A stretch of DNA of 64,000 nt, taken from NCBI GenBank assembly GCA_964628435.1, contig CAZVON010000002.1, forward strand, positions 9,484 through 73,483. The letters run 5' to 3'. The notes beneath the pieces were generated by a model. The model was not told the origin of the DNA. It searched no databases and saw only the letters and a list, made by a program, of their open reading frames with translations. Each line of letters begins with the position of its first letter. Position 1 is the first letter of the stretch. Source of the stretch: CAZVON01 sp964628435 (lineage in GTDB: Bacteria > Patescibacteriota > Microgenomatia > Levybacterales > UBA12049). Position numbers and translations under genes: made by a program. Positions 1-8,834 of this stretch are shown here, one piece after another.

Positions 1-26
1 CTTGGACCTAATCCAAATTATTCACC

Positions 27-1100
27 ATGCATAAAAAGAAAATCATCATCATTATTTTGTCGGTGATAATTGGTTTCTTTATTATAAGAAACTGGACGTT
101 TGTTCCGGTAATTTTTCAATTACTCTTTCATAAAGAAATAGAACTTAAAAAGTCAGATCACGCAATTAACATTTTATTACTTGGAATTGGAGGAGGTGCC
201 CATGATGGACCAGACTTAACGGATACAATGATTTTTACCAGTGTTGATCAGAATACAAATTCCGTTACTATGATTTCGCTGCCACGAGATTTATGGATTC
301 CAGAGTTAAATGGGAGAATTAATATTGCATATGCAACTGGTGAATCAAAACAAAGAGGGGGAGGGTTAATTTTAACAAAAGCAGTTGTATCCAAAGTACT
401 TGGTCAGCCGATTGACTATGGAGTTGTAGTTGACTTTGATGGATTTGTAAGAGCGGTTGACATGATCGAGGGATTAGATATAAATGTTGAAGATAGCTTT
501 GATGATTACAAATACCCAGATGAAGAGCGAAAAGAAGACTTATGTGATCATTCTTTGGATGAAGCAACGCTTTTGATTGCAACGCAATCTGCATATGAAG
601 TTTTTCCATGTCGGTATACACACATTCATTTTGATAAAGGCTCACAACACATGGATGGAAGAACTTCTCTGATTTTTGTCCGATCTCGATATGCGCAAGG
701 ACCTGAAGGAACAGATTTCGCGAGAAGTCGTCGTCAACAAAAAATTGTTAAAGCATTTAAAGATAAAATCTTTTCTGTAAATACGGTATTGAATCCTTTA
801 AAAATGGCAAATTTATATAATGTTCTTTCTGAAAGTATTAGAACAGATATTAAAACAGAAGAGTTTGACGATTTTGTCCGACTGGCAGATAAAATGAGAA
901 GCGCAAAAATAAGATCAACAATACTTGATATTGAAGATAAAGATGAAGGAAAACAGGGTTTACTGATGAACCCTCCGGTTATCGATTACAATGGAGCCTG
1001 GGTACTTATTCCACGTTTAGGTAATGGGAAATATTCGGAAATTCAAGAGTTTGTTAAGTGTGTTTTAACATCAGATTCTTGTTTGATGAATAGTACATGA
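27..1100 (+). CDS. LytR-CpsA-Psr (LCP) family protein
   Basis: A 357-residue protein with one N-terminal membrane anchor (about residues 5-22) followed by an extracellular LCP domain (about 45-280). The family hallmarks are visible: NILLLGIGG with an acidic stretch, ISLPRDLWIP near residue 85, and the basic SRRQQKIVKAF motif near 235. LCP enzymes transfer polyprenyl-phosphate-linked glycans to peptidoglycan or surface proteins. The stop overlaps the next gene by 4 bp (ATGA), so the two are cotranscribed. It lies against the convergent surface-glycan locus, which fits a role in glycan attachment. Only 26 bases precede it, so its promoter cannot be judged. Confidence 0.9.
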   Translation: MHKKKIIIIILSVIIGFFIIRNWTFVPVIFQLLFHKEIELKKSDHAINILLLGIGGGAHDGPDLTDTMIFTSVDQNTNSVTMISLPRDLWIPELNGRINIAYATGESKQRGGGLILTKAVVSKVLGQPIDYGVVVDFDGFVRAVDMIEGLDINVEDSFDDYKYPDEERKEDLCDHSLDEATLLIATQSAYEVFPCRYTHIHFDKGSQHMDGRTSLIFVRSRYAQGPEGTDFARSRRQQKIVKAFKDKIFSVNTVLNPLKMANLYNVLSESIRTDIKTEEFDDFVRLADKMRSAKIRSTILDIEDKDEGKQGLLMNPPVIDYNGAWVLIPRLGNGKYSEIQEFVKCVLTSDSCLMNST

Positions 1101-1843
1101 GTAAAGTAACTTCTCTTCTTGCGTCAGTTCAAGAAACTATCCATACACCAGAGGAACAATCATACTTCTGGACCCACGAGGTTCGTTATAAGATTATTTT
1201 GGAAAAAATACTACACATTGGGGGTGACAAAAAGTTAACTATTCTTGATATTGGTTGTTACCCGTACCATATTGGATATGCACTAGAGTTGCTTGGACAT
1301 GCTGTATATGGAATATCTTCATATCATGAAAAAATAAAAAAAAAACAGGTGTCTATTTTGAATATTGAAACAGAAGAGTTTCCTTATAGCGATAATTTTT
1401 TTGACCTAGTACTTTGTAACGAAGTTATTGAACATTTACCACAATCACCAGTGATTGTTTTTAAGCAAATTCACCGCGTTACGAAAAAAAACGGTTTTGC
1501 CATGATTACTAGTCCAAACATAGCTCGATCTATCAACAGGGCAAAACTACTGTTTGGTAAAACAATCATGTACCCAATATCAGTGTATTTTGAAGAAGGA
1601 GGGAAAGGAAATAATATCTATCACCGGCATAATAGAGAGTATACCCTTCTGGAGCTTGTTTCTCTTTTTCAACAGACAGGATGGCGGTTAATGGGAAAAT
1701 CTCTTTTTATTAGTTATACTCCTTTTAGAAGAAGAGTACTTAAAGATCCTTGGTGGATTACAACTGGTAAGTTCGTCAATACCATGGTTATGATAGCAGT
1801 TCCCTCTTTGAGGGATACATTATTTGTCCTGGGACAGAAATAG
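1097..1843 (+). CDS. class I SAM-dependent methyltransferase
   Basis: A 248-residue soluble protein of the Methyltransf_11 type. SAM motif I is at residues 48-60 (ILDIGCYPYHIG, a divergent glycine-rich loop), and the DLVLCNEVIEHLP motif is at 103-115, followed by a typical strand-5 segment with TSPN. Substrate unknown; the surroundings (LCP ligase, glycosyltransferases) suggest a sugar or lipid-linked glycan, but that is inference. It overlaps the LCP gene by 4 bp and ends one base before the convergent DUF2298 gene. Confidence 0.85.
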   Translation: MSKVTSLLASVQETIHTPEEQSYFWTHEVRYKIILEKILHIGGDKKLTILDIGCYPYHIGYALELLGHAVYGISSYHEKIKKKQVSILNIETEEFPYSDNFFDLVLCNEVIEHLPQSPVIVFKQIHRVTKKNGFAMITSPNIARSINRAKLLFGKTIMYPISVYFEEGGKGNNIYHRHNREYTLLELVSLFQQTGWRLMGKSLFISYTPFRRRVLKDPWWITTGKFVNTMVMIAVPSLRDTLFVLGQK

Positions 1844-1844
1844 A

Positions 1845-4076
1845 CTAGTTTCGCATGCTGTAAATACGGGTAGTGTCATGTTCAAAAAGAACGTAGCCTA
1901 GTTGCTGAAATTTTTCTTCATATAACAGTTCATATTTTTGCCGTTCTAAATCACCAACAAAAACCAGCGAAATATTATATGAATCTATTAATTGTTGTGC
2001 TGTTTTTATATCTGTTGTTTCGTAGAGTGTCTCAACATCAGCTATTCGAGGAGCTGGTATATCATAGGTTCCTCTCCATAACCATTCATGGACTGTCCAT
2101 CCCAAGACGGTAGGAAGTCCAGTAAATGCTGAAACTCGTGCGTAATCAGTATAAGAATCACCTTGCGCTTCTAAGATTACTGGTTGACCTGAGACATTTT
2201 TGTTTAACCATCGGATTGCTTCATAGTCGTTGGGATATAATCTTTGAAGAAATCTCATGCCATCAAGTGATTGTGGAGATTGTAGATTACCATAATAGGA
2301 TGTGATGGCAAAATACGGGTAGATAAAAACAATCGTTAATAAGCTAATAGATACAAAAAGGAATATAACTTTAAACAACACATTTTTAGCAAAGCCTTTC
2401 CATTTAATAAATGGTTTGAGGCGAAAGAAAATATAAGAAGAAACAATAGATAAAAGAATAAATGCTTGATAGCCTAACTTAAACATGGTATTTGCGCGAT
2501 AATGACTTGGGTAAATGTCTTTAAAATATATAAATTCCGGAAGAATGATCAAGATAGTAGAAAGAATGATAAGAAGCAGAATGAAACCATCAGTATTATA
2601 AAATTTCTTTACTTTTCTTAAAATAATAAAAAAAGAAACAACCCAAAAGTAGAAAAATCCATAGAGAAGAAATATCTGCCACAATGGTGATTTTTGACAA
2701 TGATTTTCTTCAAAAAGGAATGGCCCTATTTTACCAATTTTGGTTAAAAAGTCAGGGGAACAGAGAATACCAATACCTGAGACAAATGGTTTGAAATAGA
2801 GGGAAAATGGAAGCGAGAAAAGAATAAACCCAAGAATCAATAATCCCACAAAGAAAAGTATAATAGTAAAGTGGTGTTTGGTTTCAAGAAAAAGTTTTCT
2901 AACAGATTGTTTATATCCTTTTGGCTTTTCAAAAAAGAAATTCCAATTAATGGTAGCGGCAAAAATGTAAAAAGAGGTAAGCATAATATAAATTGCTCCA
3001 TCCCATGCATTCGTCATATACGCACATGCAATAAGTAGTGCAAAAAGAATGATTTTTTTTCCGTCAACTCCTGATTTCATTTTGAGTAACTCATGAAGTA
3101 TCAGTGCAGTAATTGTGAGGACGAGAGGAATACTTAAGACATGCCCGTGGAGGTCAGATACAACAAATGAGTAAATCGGAAATTCATGAATTGTATTATG
3201 GATAAAGCGTGTGGCATTGGGATACCAATAGGAATTAGGAAAAGACAAAGGTAACAGCGGAAGTTGCCAAAAAGGAACGGGGTTTTCGTTTGGGTAGGCT
3301 TTGAAAAGTGTATACATGGTATGTAGATTTCCTCCCACAGTTATTAAACATGCAGAAAAAAAACCAGCAAAGAGAGAGAATGGTAACTGCAAAGGACGTT
3401 TAAAAAAATGTTTCTCTTGGGAAAGATGTTGAACTAAATTAAATCCAATTGAGAACGCTTGGTTAAAACAAAAAGCAAAAATTGTTGCAATCATTAGATT
3501 GTAGCCAACGGGAGAAGGAATATGAGAGAGTTTAATAAGGACCGCAGCGTAAAGATGTCCAAAATAATAATAGTTAATTGAAAAGGGAGTAAACCACATA
3601 TCTGCTGGAGGGAAGTAGGTGCTTCGAAGAATCGTGTTGATAAATCCAAAGTCCATGAATTTCTCAAGTCCTTGAATATCTGGCTGAAAGGATCGAATAT
3701 ACGTCCAAAAAAAGAGTGCTACTAAAAAAATTACTTCCTCAAGAATAAATATTCGCCAACGTAAAAAGCATGATGCGATGAACGATTTTTTAACTAAAAT
3801 TACTTTGTCGTAAATAGAAAAATATGGAATAAGTGAACATACGGCCAAAAAAATTGTTGATAAAATAATGCTTGATTGGGTAAACGGAATAATATGAATG
3901 ATTCCTGCAAAGAAAACAAAGTAACTAACGGCTATAATTGCGAATAGTTTGGAGAAGATAAAGCCTTTATCATAGAACTGAGAAAAAACAACCGTTGTAA
4001 AAGGAAGAAAAAGTAAACCTAAAATACCAAGAGTACCCCACCATTGAAAAACGAAAAATATATCTTGCAAATTCAT
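1845..4076 (-). CDS. DUF2298 (YYY) multi-pass membrane protein
   Basis: A 743-residue, very hydrophobic protein with about fifteen predicted membrane segments. It carries the signature of the Chlor_Arch_YYY/DUF2298 family: FGFINTILRSTYFPP, then INYYYFGH, then SDLHGH and TNAWDG motifs in the first half. The family is found in Chloroflexi, Archaea and candidate phyla, and resembles GT-C glycosyltransferases in layout. The biochemical activity is not established. Its start overlaps the stop of the upstream HAD-like gene by 4 bp, so it is the last gene of a minus-strand transcription unit. Confidence 0.88.
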   Translation of the reverse strand: MNLQDIFFVFQWWGTLGILGLLFLPFTTVVFSQFYDKGFIFSKLFAIIAVSYFVFFAGIIHIIPFTQSSIILSTIFLAVCSLIPYFSIYDKVILVKKSFIASCFLRWRIFILEEVIFLVALFFWTYIRSFQPDIQGLEKFMDFGFINTILRSTYFPPADMWFTPFSINYYYFGHLYAAVLIKLSHIPSPVGYNLMIATIFAFCFNQAFSIGFNLVQHLSQEKHFFKRPLQLPFSLFAGFFSACLITVGGNLHTMYTLFKAYPNENPVPFWQLPLLPLSFPNSYWYPNATRFIHNTIHEFPIYSFVVSDLHGHVLSIPLVLTITALILHELLKMKSGVDGKKIILFALLIACAYMTNAWDGAIYIMLTSFYIFAATINWNFFFEKPKGYKQSVRKLFLETKHHFTIILFFVGLLILGFILFSLPFSLYFKPFVSGIGILCSPDFLTKIGKIGPFLFEENHCQKSPLWQIFLLYGFFYFWVVSFFIILRKVKKFYNTDGFILLLIILSTILIILPEFIYFKDIYPSHYRANTMFKLGYQAFILLSIVSSYIFFRLKPFIKWKGFAKNVLFKVIFLFVSISLLTIVFIYPYFAITSYYGNLQSPQSLDGMRFLQRLYPNDYEAIRWLNKNVSGQPVILEAQGDSYTDYARVSAFTGLPTVLGWTVHEWLWRGTYDIPAPRIADVETLYETTDIKTAQQLIDSYNISLVFVGDLERQKYELLYEEKFQQLGYVLFEHDTTRIYSMRN

Positions 4077-4618
4077 ATGTTTTTTAAAATATCAGCGATA
4101 TGGGTAACTGCAAATACATTTTTTTTTATTTGCTTATTTTTTATTGGATTGAGCCAAAAAAACAATGTTTTGTTGTTCGCTTTTGCTAGAAAAAGGAGGA
4201 GCGCAAGATCATCATCAATATACCTATCGATTTTCAATTGTTGGATAATTTCGTTTTTAAAAAGATGAGGTTGTTTATTCTCATAGTTAAAAAACAACTG
4301 TTTAAACAAGCTATCAAATTTATATTTTTTTACCAGTGATTCAGTTTTGTTTTTTAAGAATCCAAATCTGCTTGAAATTAAATAATATTGATGGTGTTTC
4401 TCTTGGGCGAGAGATTGCATAAAAAAAAGATTTTTTTTAATGGGTGGCCGAAACAGGGAATAATGCGTTAAGCTTCTTACTAATTGTTCGGGTTTTGAAG
4501 GAATTCGGTATAAAAGAACTCCATTTGATTTTTTTTTATAAAGCCGATCAATAATAAAAGATGGGATAAAAGGTGGATAGTCAATAAACACTTTATCAAG
4601 GTCAAAGCCGATTTTCAT
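4073..4618 (-). CDS. HAD-like phosphatase, possibly NT5C type
   Basis: A 181-residue protein with HAD-superfamily motifs. Motif I is FDLDKVFID near residue 5, a motif II serine lies in LISSR, and motif IV is IDDDLA near residue 137. The arrangement resembles 5'(3')-deoxyribonucleotidase or polynucleotide-kinase-type HAD phosphatases. Base composition is especially AT-rich and lysine codons abound. It sits between the epimerase (7 bp gap) and the DUF2298 gene (4 bp overlap), so it may act on a phosphorylated sugar intermediate, but this is inference from position. Confidence 0.65.
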   Translation of the reverse strand: MKIGFDLDKVFIDYPPFIPSFIIDRLYKKKSNGVLLYRIPSKPEQLVRSLTHYSLFRPPIKKNLFFMQSLAQEKHHQYYLISSRFGFLKNKTESLVKKYKFDSLFKQLFFNYENKQPHLFKNEIIQQLKIDRYIDDDLALLLFLAKANNKTLFFWLNPIKNKQIKKNVFAVTHIADILKNI

Positions 4619-4625
4619 AACAATG

Positions 4626-5663
4626 CTAAAAACGAGTTACTAAATTTAGAAGTTTAAAATTCCATCCCACGCGATGTGTTTTTCCAGTTGCATGCAGAAT
4701 GAATTGACGGTTCTTTTCATACCACTGGTAACTTTCAAATAGTAATTGTTGATTGGAGACTGTTGGATGCCAATCAAGTAGTTTTTCTGCTTTTCTGATA
4801 GATACATACGAGGGAACTGGCATTGTTTTATAATGCCACGCAGAAAGTGGAGAAAGATTCAGTTTTTCAAGAATAGATAGCGCATATTGCGATGGAGTCG
4901 TTGGAAGTGAGGTGATGACTGATTTTGACCCTGCATGTTTAATAACATATCCCAAATCTTTTCTCCAGCTCTTAAATTGTTTTGCGCCAATATTAAAAGT
5001 TTCTCCATGGATGGTGGTAGTCATCGTTTTAAGAATAGCATTATTTAAGTCGTGCACATCAAGTAATTGATAGAGGTTAGTACCGTTGCCAAGAATATAA
5101 ATTCTTCTATTGTTATAAATTGCTTCAAACCAGAGTTCAAAAACTCCTAAGCGTTCAGGCCCTAAGAATGTTTTAGGGCGTAAAATGTTTACTTCAAGTC
5201 CTTTTGTGTCATACAATAGACACAATTTTTCTCCTTCAACCTTTGATTGCCCATAATATCCAATTGGATCAAGAGGACTTTCTTCGGTTTCTGGTAAATG
5301 TTTTGGTACTCCATAAACTGCAGTTGTTGAAATAAACACGAGACGTTTTACTTTATTTTTGAGTGACACATCTAGAACTTGTTTGGTACCGTTAACATTG
5401 ACACTAAAAATAACGTCTTTTTTTCGTTGAATAGGAAGGGCTGCTGCTGCATGGATGAGGTACTGTTTGTTTTTAATTACTTTTTCGAGTGTTTTCTTAT
5501 CTCGAATATCTCCTTGAACGTAGATAACTTTTCCAATGAGATCTTTTGCCTCAAGTGGCGCAATATCATAAAGAGTTACATGATAACGTTCTTGAATCAG
5601 TTTTCTGGCTAAGTGACAACCCAAAAAACCTACGCCACCAGTAATAAGAACCTGTTGTAACAT
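4626..5663 (-). CDS. NAD-dependent epimerase/dehydratase (extended SDR)
   Basis: A 345-residue extended SDR protein. The Rossmann glycine motif GGVGFLG is at residues 9-15, the catalytic Ser/Thr is in FISTTAVYG, and the YxxxK pair is in YYGQSK near residue 140. The family converts nucleotide sugars (UDP-glucose epimerases, dTDP-sugar dehydratases) or reduces related substrates; the substrate here is unknown. An upstream in-frame ATG at 5672 exists, but a TTGGCA-17 bp-TACAAT promoter ends 7 nt before the ATG at 5663, so 5663 is preferred and the mRNA is predicted leaderless. It heads the three-gene unit that runs down to 1845. Confidence 0.87.
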   Translation of the reverse strand: MLQQVLITGGVGFLGCHLARKLIQERYHVTLYDIAPLEAKDLIGKVIYVQGDIRDKKTLEKVIKNKQYLIHAAAALPIQRKKDVIFSVNVNGTKQVLDVSLKNKVKRLVFISTTAVYGVPKHLPETEESPLDPIGYYGQSKVEGEKLCLLYDTKGLEVNILRPKTFLGPERLGVFELWFEAIYNNRRIYILGNGTNLYQLLDVHDLNNAILKTMTTTIHGETFNIGAKQFKSWRKDLGYVIKHAGSKSVITSLPTTPSQYALSILEKLNLSPLSAWHYKTMPVPSYVSIRKAEKLLDWHPTVSNQQLLFESYQWYEKNRQFILHATGKTHRVGWNFKLLNLVTRF

Positions 5664-5670
5664 AAAAACC

Positions 5671-5699
5671 ATTGTAACATCTCGTTTTTATAATGCCAA
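5671..5699 (-). promoter_or_regulatory. sigma70-type promoter of the epimerase unit
   Basis: The -35 box TTGGCA (5694-5699) and the -10 box TACAAT (5671-5676) are separated by 17 bp. The -10 ends 7 nt before the ATG at 5663, which places the expected transcription start on the start codon. No Shine-Dalgarno sequence is present. Confidence 0.7.
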
Positions 5700-5713
5700 G
5701 AGAAATGTGATAT

Positions 5714-7204
5714 TTATTTTATCTTTTGCAGTTGGAGAGTATAGTAATATATGATGTACAGAAAGCGAGACGGATAATATCTACCAAGCATATTGTTTTT
5801 TTCTTCGCCAAGATCTTTGGCATAGATAATATCAGAGTTAAGTTGTGGATTGTTTCGCCAGAACACCGAGCCATAACACCACCAGTTGCCAGAACAATCT
5901 TTTACAAATATCACCGCATTATGAATATTTTGTTTTTCTATTTTTTTAGAAATACGAGAATCGGTAAAATTAAATCCTTTAAGTTTTATGAGAGATAACG
6001 GAGAAAAAAAATCCGGATCCTTAGTTGGGATAAGAGAGAATAATTGTCCGAAAGAAAAAGCAGCAAGTGTGAAAAACAGACAAAGAGTCAGTTTCGAATA
6101 ATAAGAGTAAAGAATAGAAAAACTGCGTGCAGTTAGCAGAAATACAAATGGAGTAATCTCGTACCAAAAACGAGGGCCGTACATGATAAAAGTTCCATTG
6201 TAAAAAAAATAAACCAAAGGAAGAGTAAATAGTGCGACACAAAAAACAATATCCCAGCGATTATACCTTTTAAAAACAAAAGGAATAATTAATAACCCAA
6301 AAGTAATAATAAATGGCCAATTATAAAGCATCGGGATAAAATTTTTAAAAAGAATATGCGTGTTTTTAAAACGAGTCTGAAGTGTCTGTTCAAAAGAAGA
6401 GTCATCGACTGAAAATAATTGGTGGTTTACGAGGTAATATTGAGAAGAGAATAAGCTTCCAGTTATTAAGAAATTATACAAAAGCCACAGTAGAAACATA
6501 ACAAAAAAACCAATGCTATACCAAACAAGCGTGTTTTTACAGGCAGATTTTTTCAAGAGAATAATTACAAAAAAAATTCCTGCAATAAAAGGTATAGCCG
6601 TGAGTGGACGAGTATTAAAAAGTAAGCCGATAGATATTCCAGATATCAATGGAAAAATAGAATTGTTGTTTTTCTGATGTTTCACAATGGTATAGACTGA
6701 TAATAGAAGATAAAGTGAGGCGGTATTATGGCTCATAAATGAGGAAGCGTTTTCAAGGAAAAAGGGTGATAGGAGTGGGAGTATAGCAATAAATATTGCA
6801 GCCCGGTTATTAAAAACCTCTTTTGCAATAAGAAACAGTAATAAAACTACAAACATGCCAACAAGCGGAGGAATCATATGAGGAAGCCCCAGTAGGGCTC
6901 CAATGGCAAGAAGTACAGGATGGCCAAAGGGATACTGAAATAACCAACTTCCTTTTGAAATATCTAAAATTCCTGGAAAAAAATCAAAGTGCTGTGGAGA
7001 AACTGGAATAGCAGAAATCACCTGTCCTTGCGCAAACAATTTCGCCATAAAAAGATATGCAACAGAATCTGGAACATGAGGAATTCCTTCTAAATAATAT
7101 AGGTTGATACCCAAAAGGGATAAAAAAACTCCTAATAAGTAGAAAAACAATATACCCTTAGATACCTGACTTTTTTTTAAATATGAGTACTTTAGGGTGA
7201 TCAT
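5714..7204 (-). CDS. GT39/PMT-like membrane glycosyltransferase
   Basis: A multi-pass membrane protein of the GT-C fold (PMT_2/ArnT-like), about 496 residues from the chosen start. An acidic DS pair in the first extracytoplasmic loop (PHVPDSVAYL) is in the expected catalytic place, and about eleven hydrophobic segments follow. Such enzymes use polyprenyl-phosphate-sugars to modify lipids or proteins outside the membrane. The longest frame would begin at 7288 and overlap the upstream gene by 131 bp; the ATG at 7204 gives a 47 bp overlap and leaves a normal N-terminus before the first membrane helix. It is the last gene of the chain starting at 13545. Confidence 0.82.
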   Translation of the reverse strand: MITLKYSYLKKSQVSKGILFFYLLGVFLSLLGINLYYLEGIPHVPDSVAYLFMAKLFAQGQVISAIPVSPQHFDFFPGILDISKGSWLFQYPFGHPVLLAIGALLGLPHMIPPLVGMFVVLLLFLIAKEVFNNRAAIFIAILPLLSPFFLENASSFMSHNTASLYLLLSVYTIVKHQKNNNSIFPLISGISIGLLFNTRPLTAIPFIAGIFFVIILLKKSACKNTLVWYSIGFFVMFLLWLLYNFLITGSLFSSQYYLVNHQLFSVDDSSFEQTLQTRFKNTHILFKNFIPMLYNWPFIITFGLLIIPFVFKRYNRWDIVFCVALFTLPLVYFFYNGTFIMYGPRFWYEITPFVFLLTARSFSILYSYYSKLTLCLFFTLAAFSFGQLFSLIPTKDPDFFSPLSLIKLKGFNFTDSRISKKIEKQNIHNAVIFVKDCSGNWWCYGSVFWRNNPQLNSDIIYAKDLGEEKNNMLGRYYPSRFLYIIYYYTLQLQKIK

Positions 7205-8834
7205 AGACGGTAAATGATTCGTCTGCTTTTTGATCATCAATCGGAATATTAAGAAAGGGAATTGTGGGAGCGACCGTGAATTCAGCAACTTTTTGAAAAC
7301 CTAAAGATCCACTCAACAATTTTTTATAATAGTGCGCTGTTTGGAGGTAACAATGATGCCATGGGAGTTGTGTGCAGTCTGTTAATTTTTGTAAAGGAAC
7401 ATATAATCTATTTGAAGCGATGATAATATACTCTACTTCTTCTAGTTTCTGATTCATCAAAGTCCATTTTTCTTGGGTATCAGGATCATAAAGGGGAAAT
7501 GTTATCATGAGGTATTTTTCCTGTCCATAAAGTGGAAGAGAATCATCCCAGTGTTCGATAGCAAGATTTGCCCCTGAAGGAATATTGGCATGAATCCACT
7601 CTGTAGCAAGAACGCGCGTATTTGGTTTCGTATAAATAGTCATAAAACTTAACGGCCAGATGAGTAATCCCCCAACAATAATACTTCCAATGACAAAACT
7701 CAACTTTTTAATTTTTTCCTGCATGAGAGACAGTAATCGGTAGAGTAAAACTGCGCCAAATAAACTGAGTAAGGGATAGATTGGTAACAAGTAGCGCATA
7801 AATCCGATTGCAAATTTTCCAGCAATTACAAAAAACGTCATAAAAAAGACCGTAAGAACCATCTTCTCCATCCATTGTTTTTTATTGATTGTCAAAGAGT
7901 AGAAAAAATACACCAGTCCATAAAAAGATGTCACGGCAAGAAATGGTCCAAGACCATAAAAAAATATATTTTTAACTTCATATATATATGGGATTTTTCC
8001 AACATATTGAAGAGTATAAGGAAATGTAAATGCATTTTTTGTCATACTGTATTGTTGCATGGTTTGCCGTATAAACTCTTCAAAATCAATGAGTGCGTAT
8101 GGTTCAGAAACTACAAACACAATAGACGTTATCGTTAACAGAGACGTTCCATTTTTAACCATTGTAAATACCTTTTGATTGTCGAGTGGTTTTCTAAGAA
8201 GAGAAAAAAAATGACTCATAATAACTACTGCTAAGGGAACACAAAGGGTAATCGCGCTGTTTTTCGTGGCAAGAGAAAGTCCTAGGAAAACTCCTGTTAA
8301 CAGAGTGTTTTTAAAAGTAGGAAAGGTCTGGTAACATATGATGTAATATAAAGTTAGCAGCATAAAAAATGTAAGCAATGTATCTACTGCGTAAAAATGA
8401 GCAAGCTGGATTGGGAGTACAGAAATTCCATATAAAAAACTGGCAATAAGACCTGTTTGTTGATTAAACAGTTTTTTTGCAAGAAGATATAGGACTATCA
8501 AGGTTCCAATGTCACTGATGACAGAGATTATTCTTCCAACGAGATTTATATACTCGTACGTACTATATTTTGGGTCTAGCATTGAAAATGCATTGCCAGT
8601 AATTTTTAAAAAATATAACGGGAAATTCCCATATGCGAAAAAGTGAGGATTCCAGGAACTTTGTGGCGACAAAAACAAAGAAAAATCAGATGGGAGAGCA
8701 AGAGGAATAGTAAACATGACTATAGCGCGTTCATCAGGATGCAAATGGTGTCCTTGATCCCAGTTGAGTCCATACACTCGAAAACAAAACGAGATGAGAA
8801 TGATTAATAAAAAAAAGATTTTTTGAGTCGTCAT
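7158..8834 (-). CDS. GT39-like membrane glycosyltransferase, paralogue A
   Basis: A 558-residue protein with an N-terminal membrane helix, then the loop motif HLHPDERAIVMF with the acidic DE pair typical of the GT-C active site, followed by about ten more hydrophobic helices and a soluble C-terminal part. The N-terminal third matches the next gene closely (LNWDQG..HPDER against LSWGTP..HPDER, and PHFFAYGNFP against PHFFAYGSFP), so the two arose by tandem duplication. The likely role is transfer of a sugar from a polyprenyl phosphate onto a surface glycan or glycoprotein. It overlaps the upstream gene by 4 bp. Confidence 0.82.
   Translation of the reverse strand: MTTQKIFFLLIILISFCFRVYGLNWDQGHHLHPDERAIVMFTIPLALPSDFSLFLSPQSSWNPHFFAYGNFPLYFLKITGNAFSMLDPKYSTYEYINLVGRIISVISDIGTLIVLYLLAKKLFNQQTGLIASFLYGISVLPIQLAHFYAVDTLLTFFMLLTLYYIICYQTFPTFKNTLLTGVFLGLSLATKNSAITLCVPLAVVIMSHFFSLLRKPLDNQKVFTMVKNGTSLLTITSIVFVVSEPYALIDFEEFIRQTMQQYSMTKNAFTFPYTLQYVGKIPYIYEVKNIFFYGLGPFLAVTSFYGLVYFFYSLTINKKQWMEKMVLTVFFMTFFVIAGKFAIGFMRYLLPIYPLLSLFGAVLLYRLLSLMQEKIKKLSFVIGSIIVGGLLIWPLSFMTIYTKPNTRVLATEWIHANIPSGANLAIEHWDDSLPLYGQEKYLMITFPLYDPDTQEKWTLMNQKLEEVEYIIIASNRLYVPLQKLTDCTQLPWHHCYLQTAHYYKKLLSGSLGFQKVAEFTVAPTIPFLNIPIDDQKADESFTVYDHPKVLIFKKKSGI

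Noticed and set aside
7205..7288. Longer start for the GT39 gene at 7288
   Set aside because: It would overlap the upstream gene by 131 bp and add a charged segment before the first helix.
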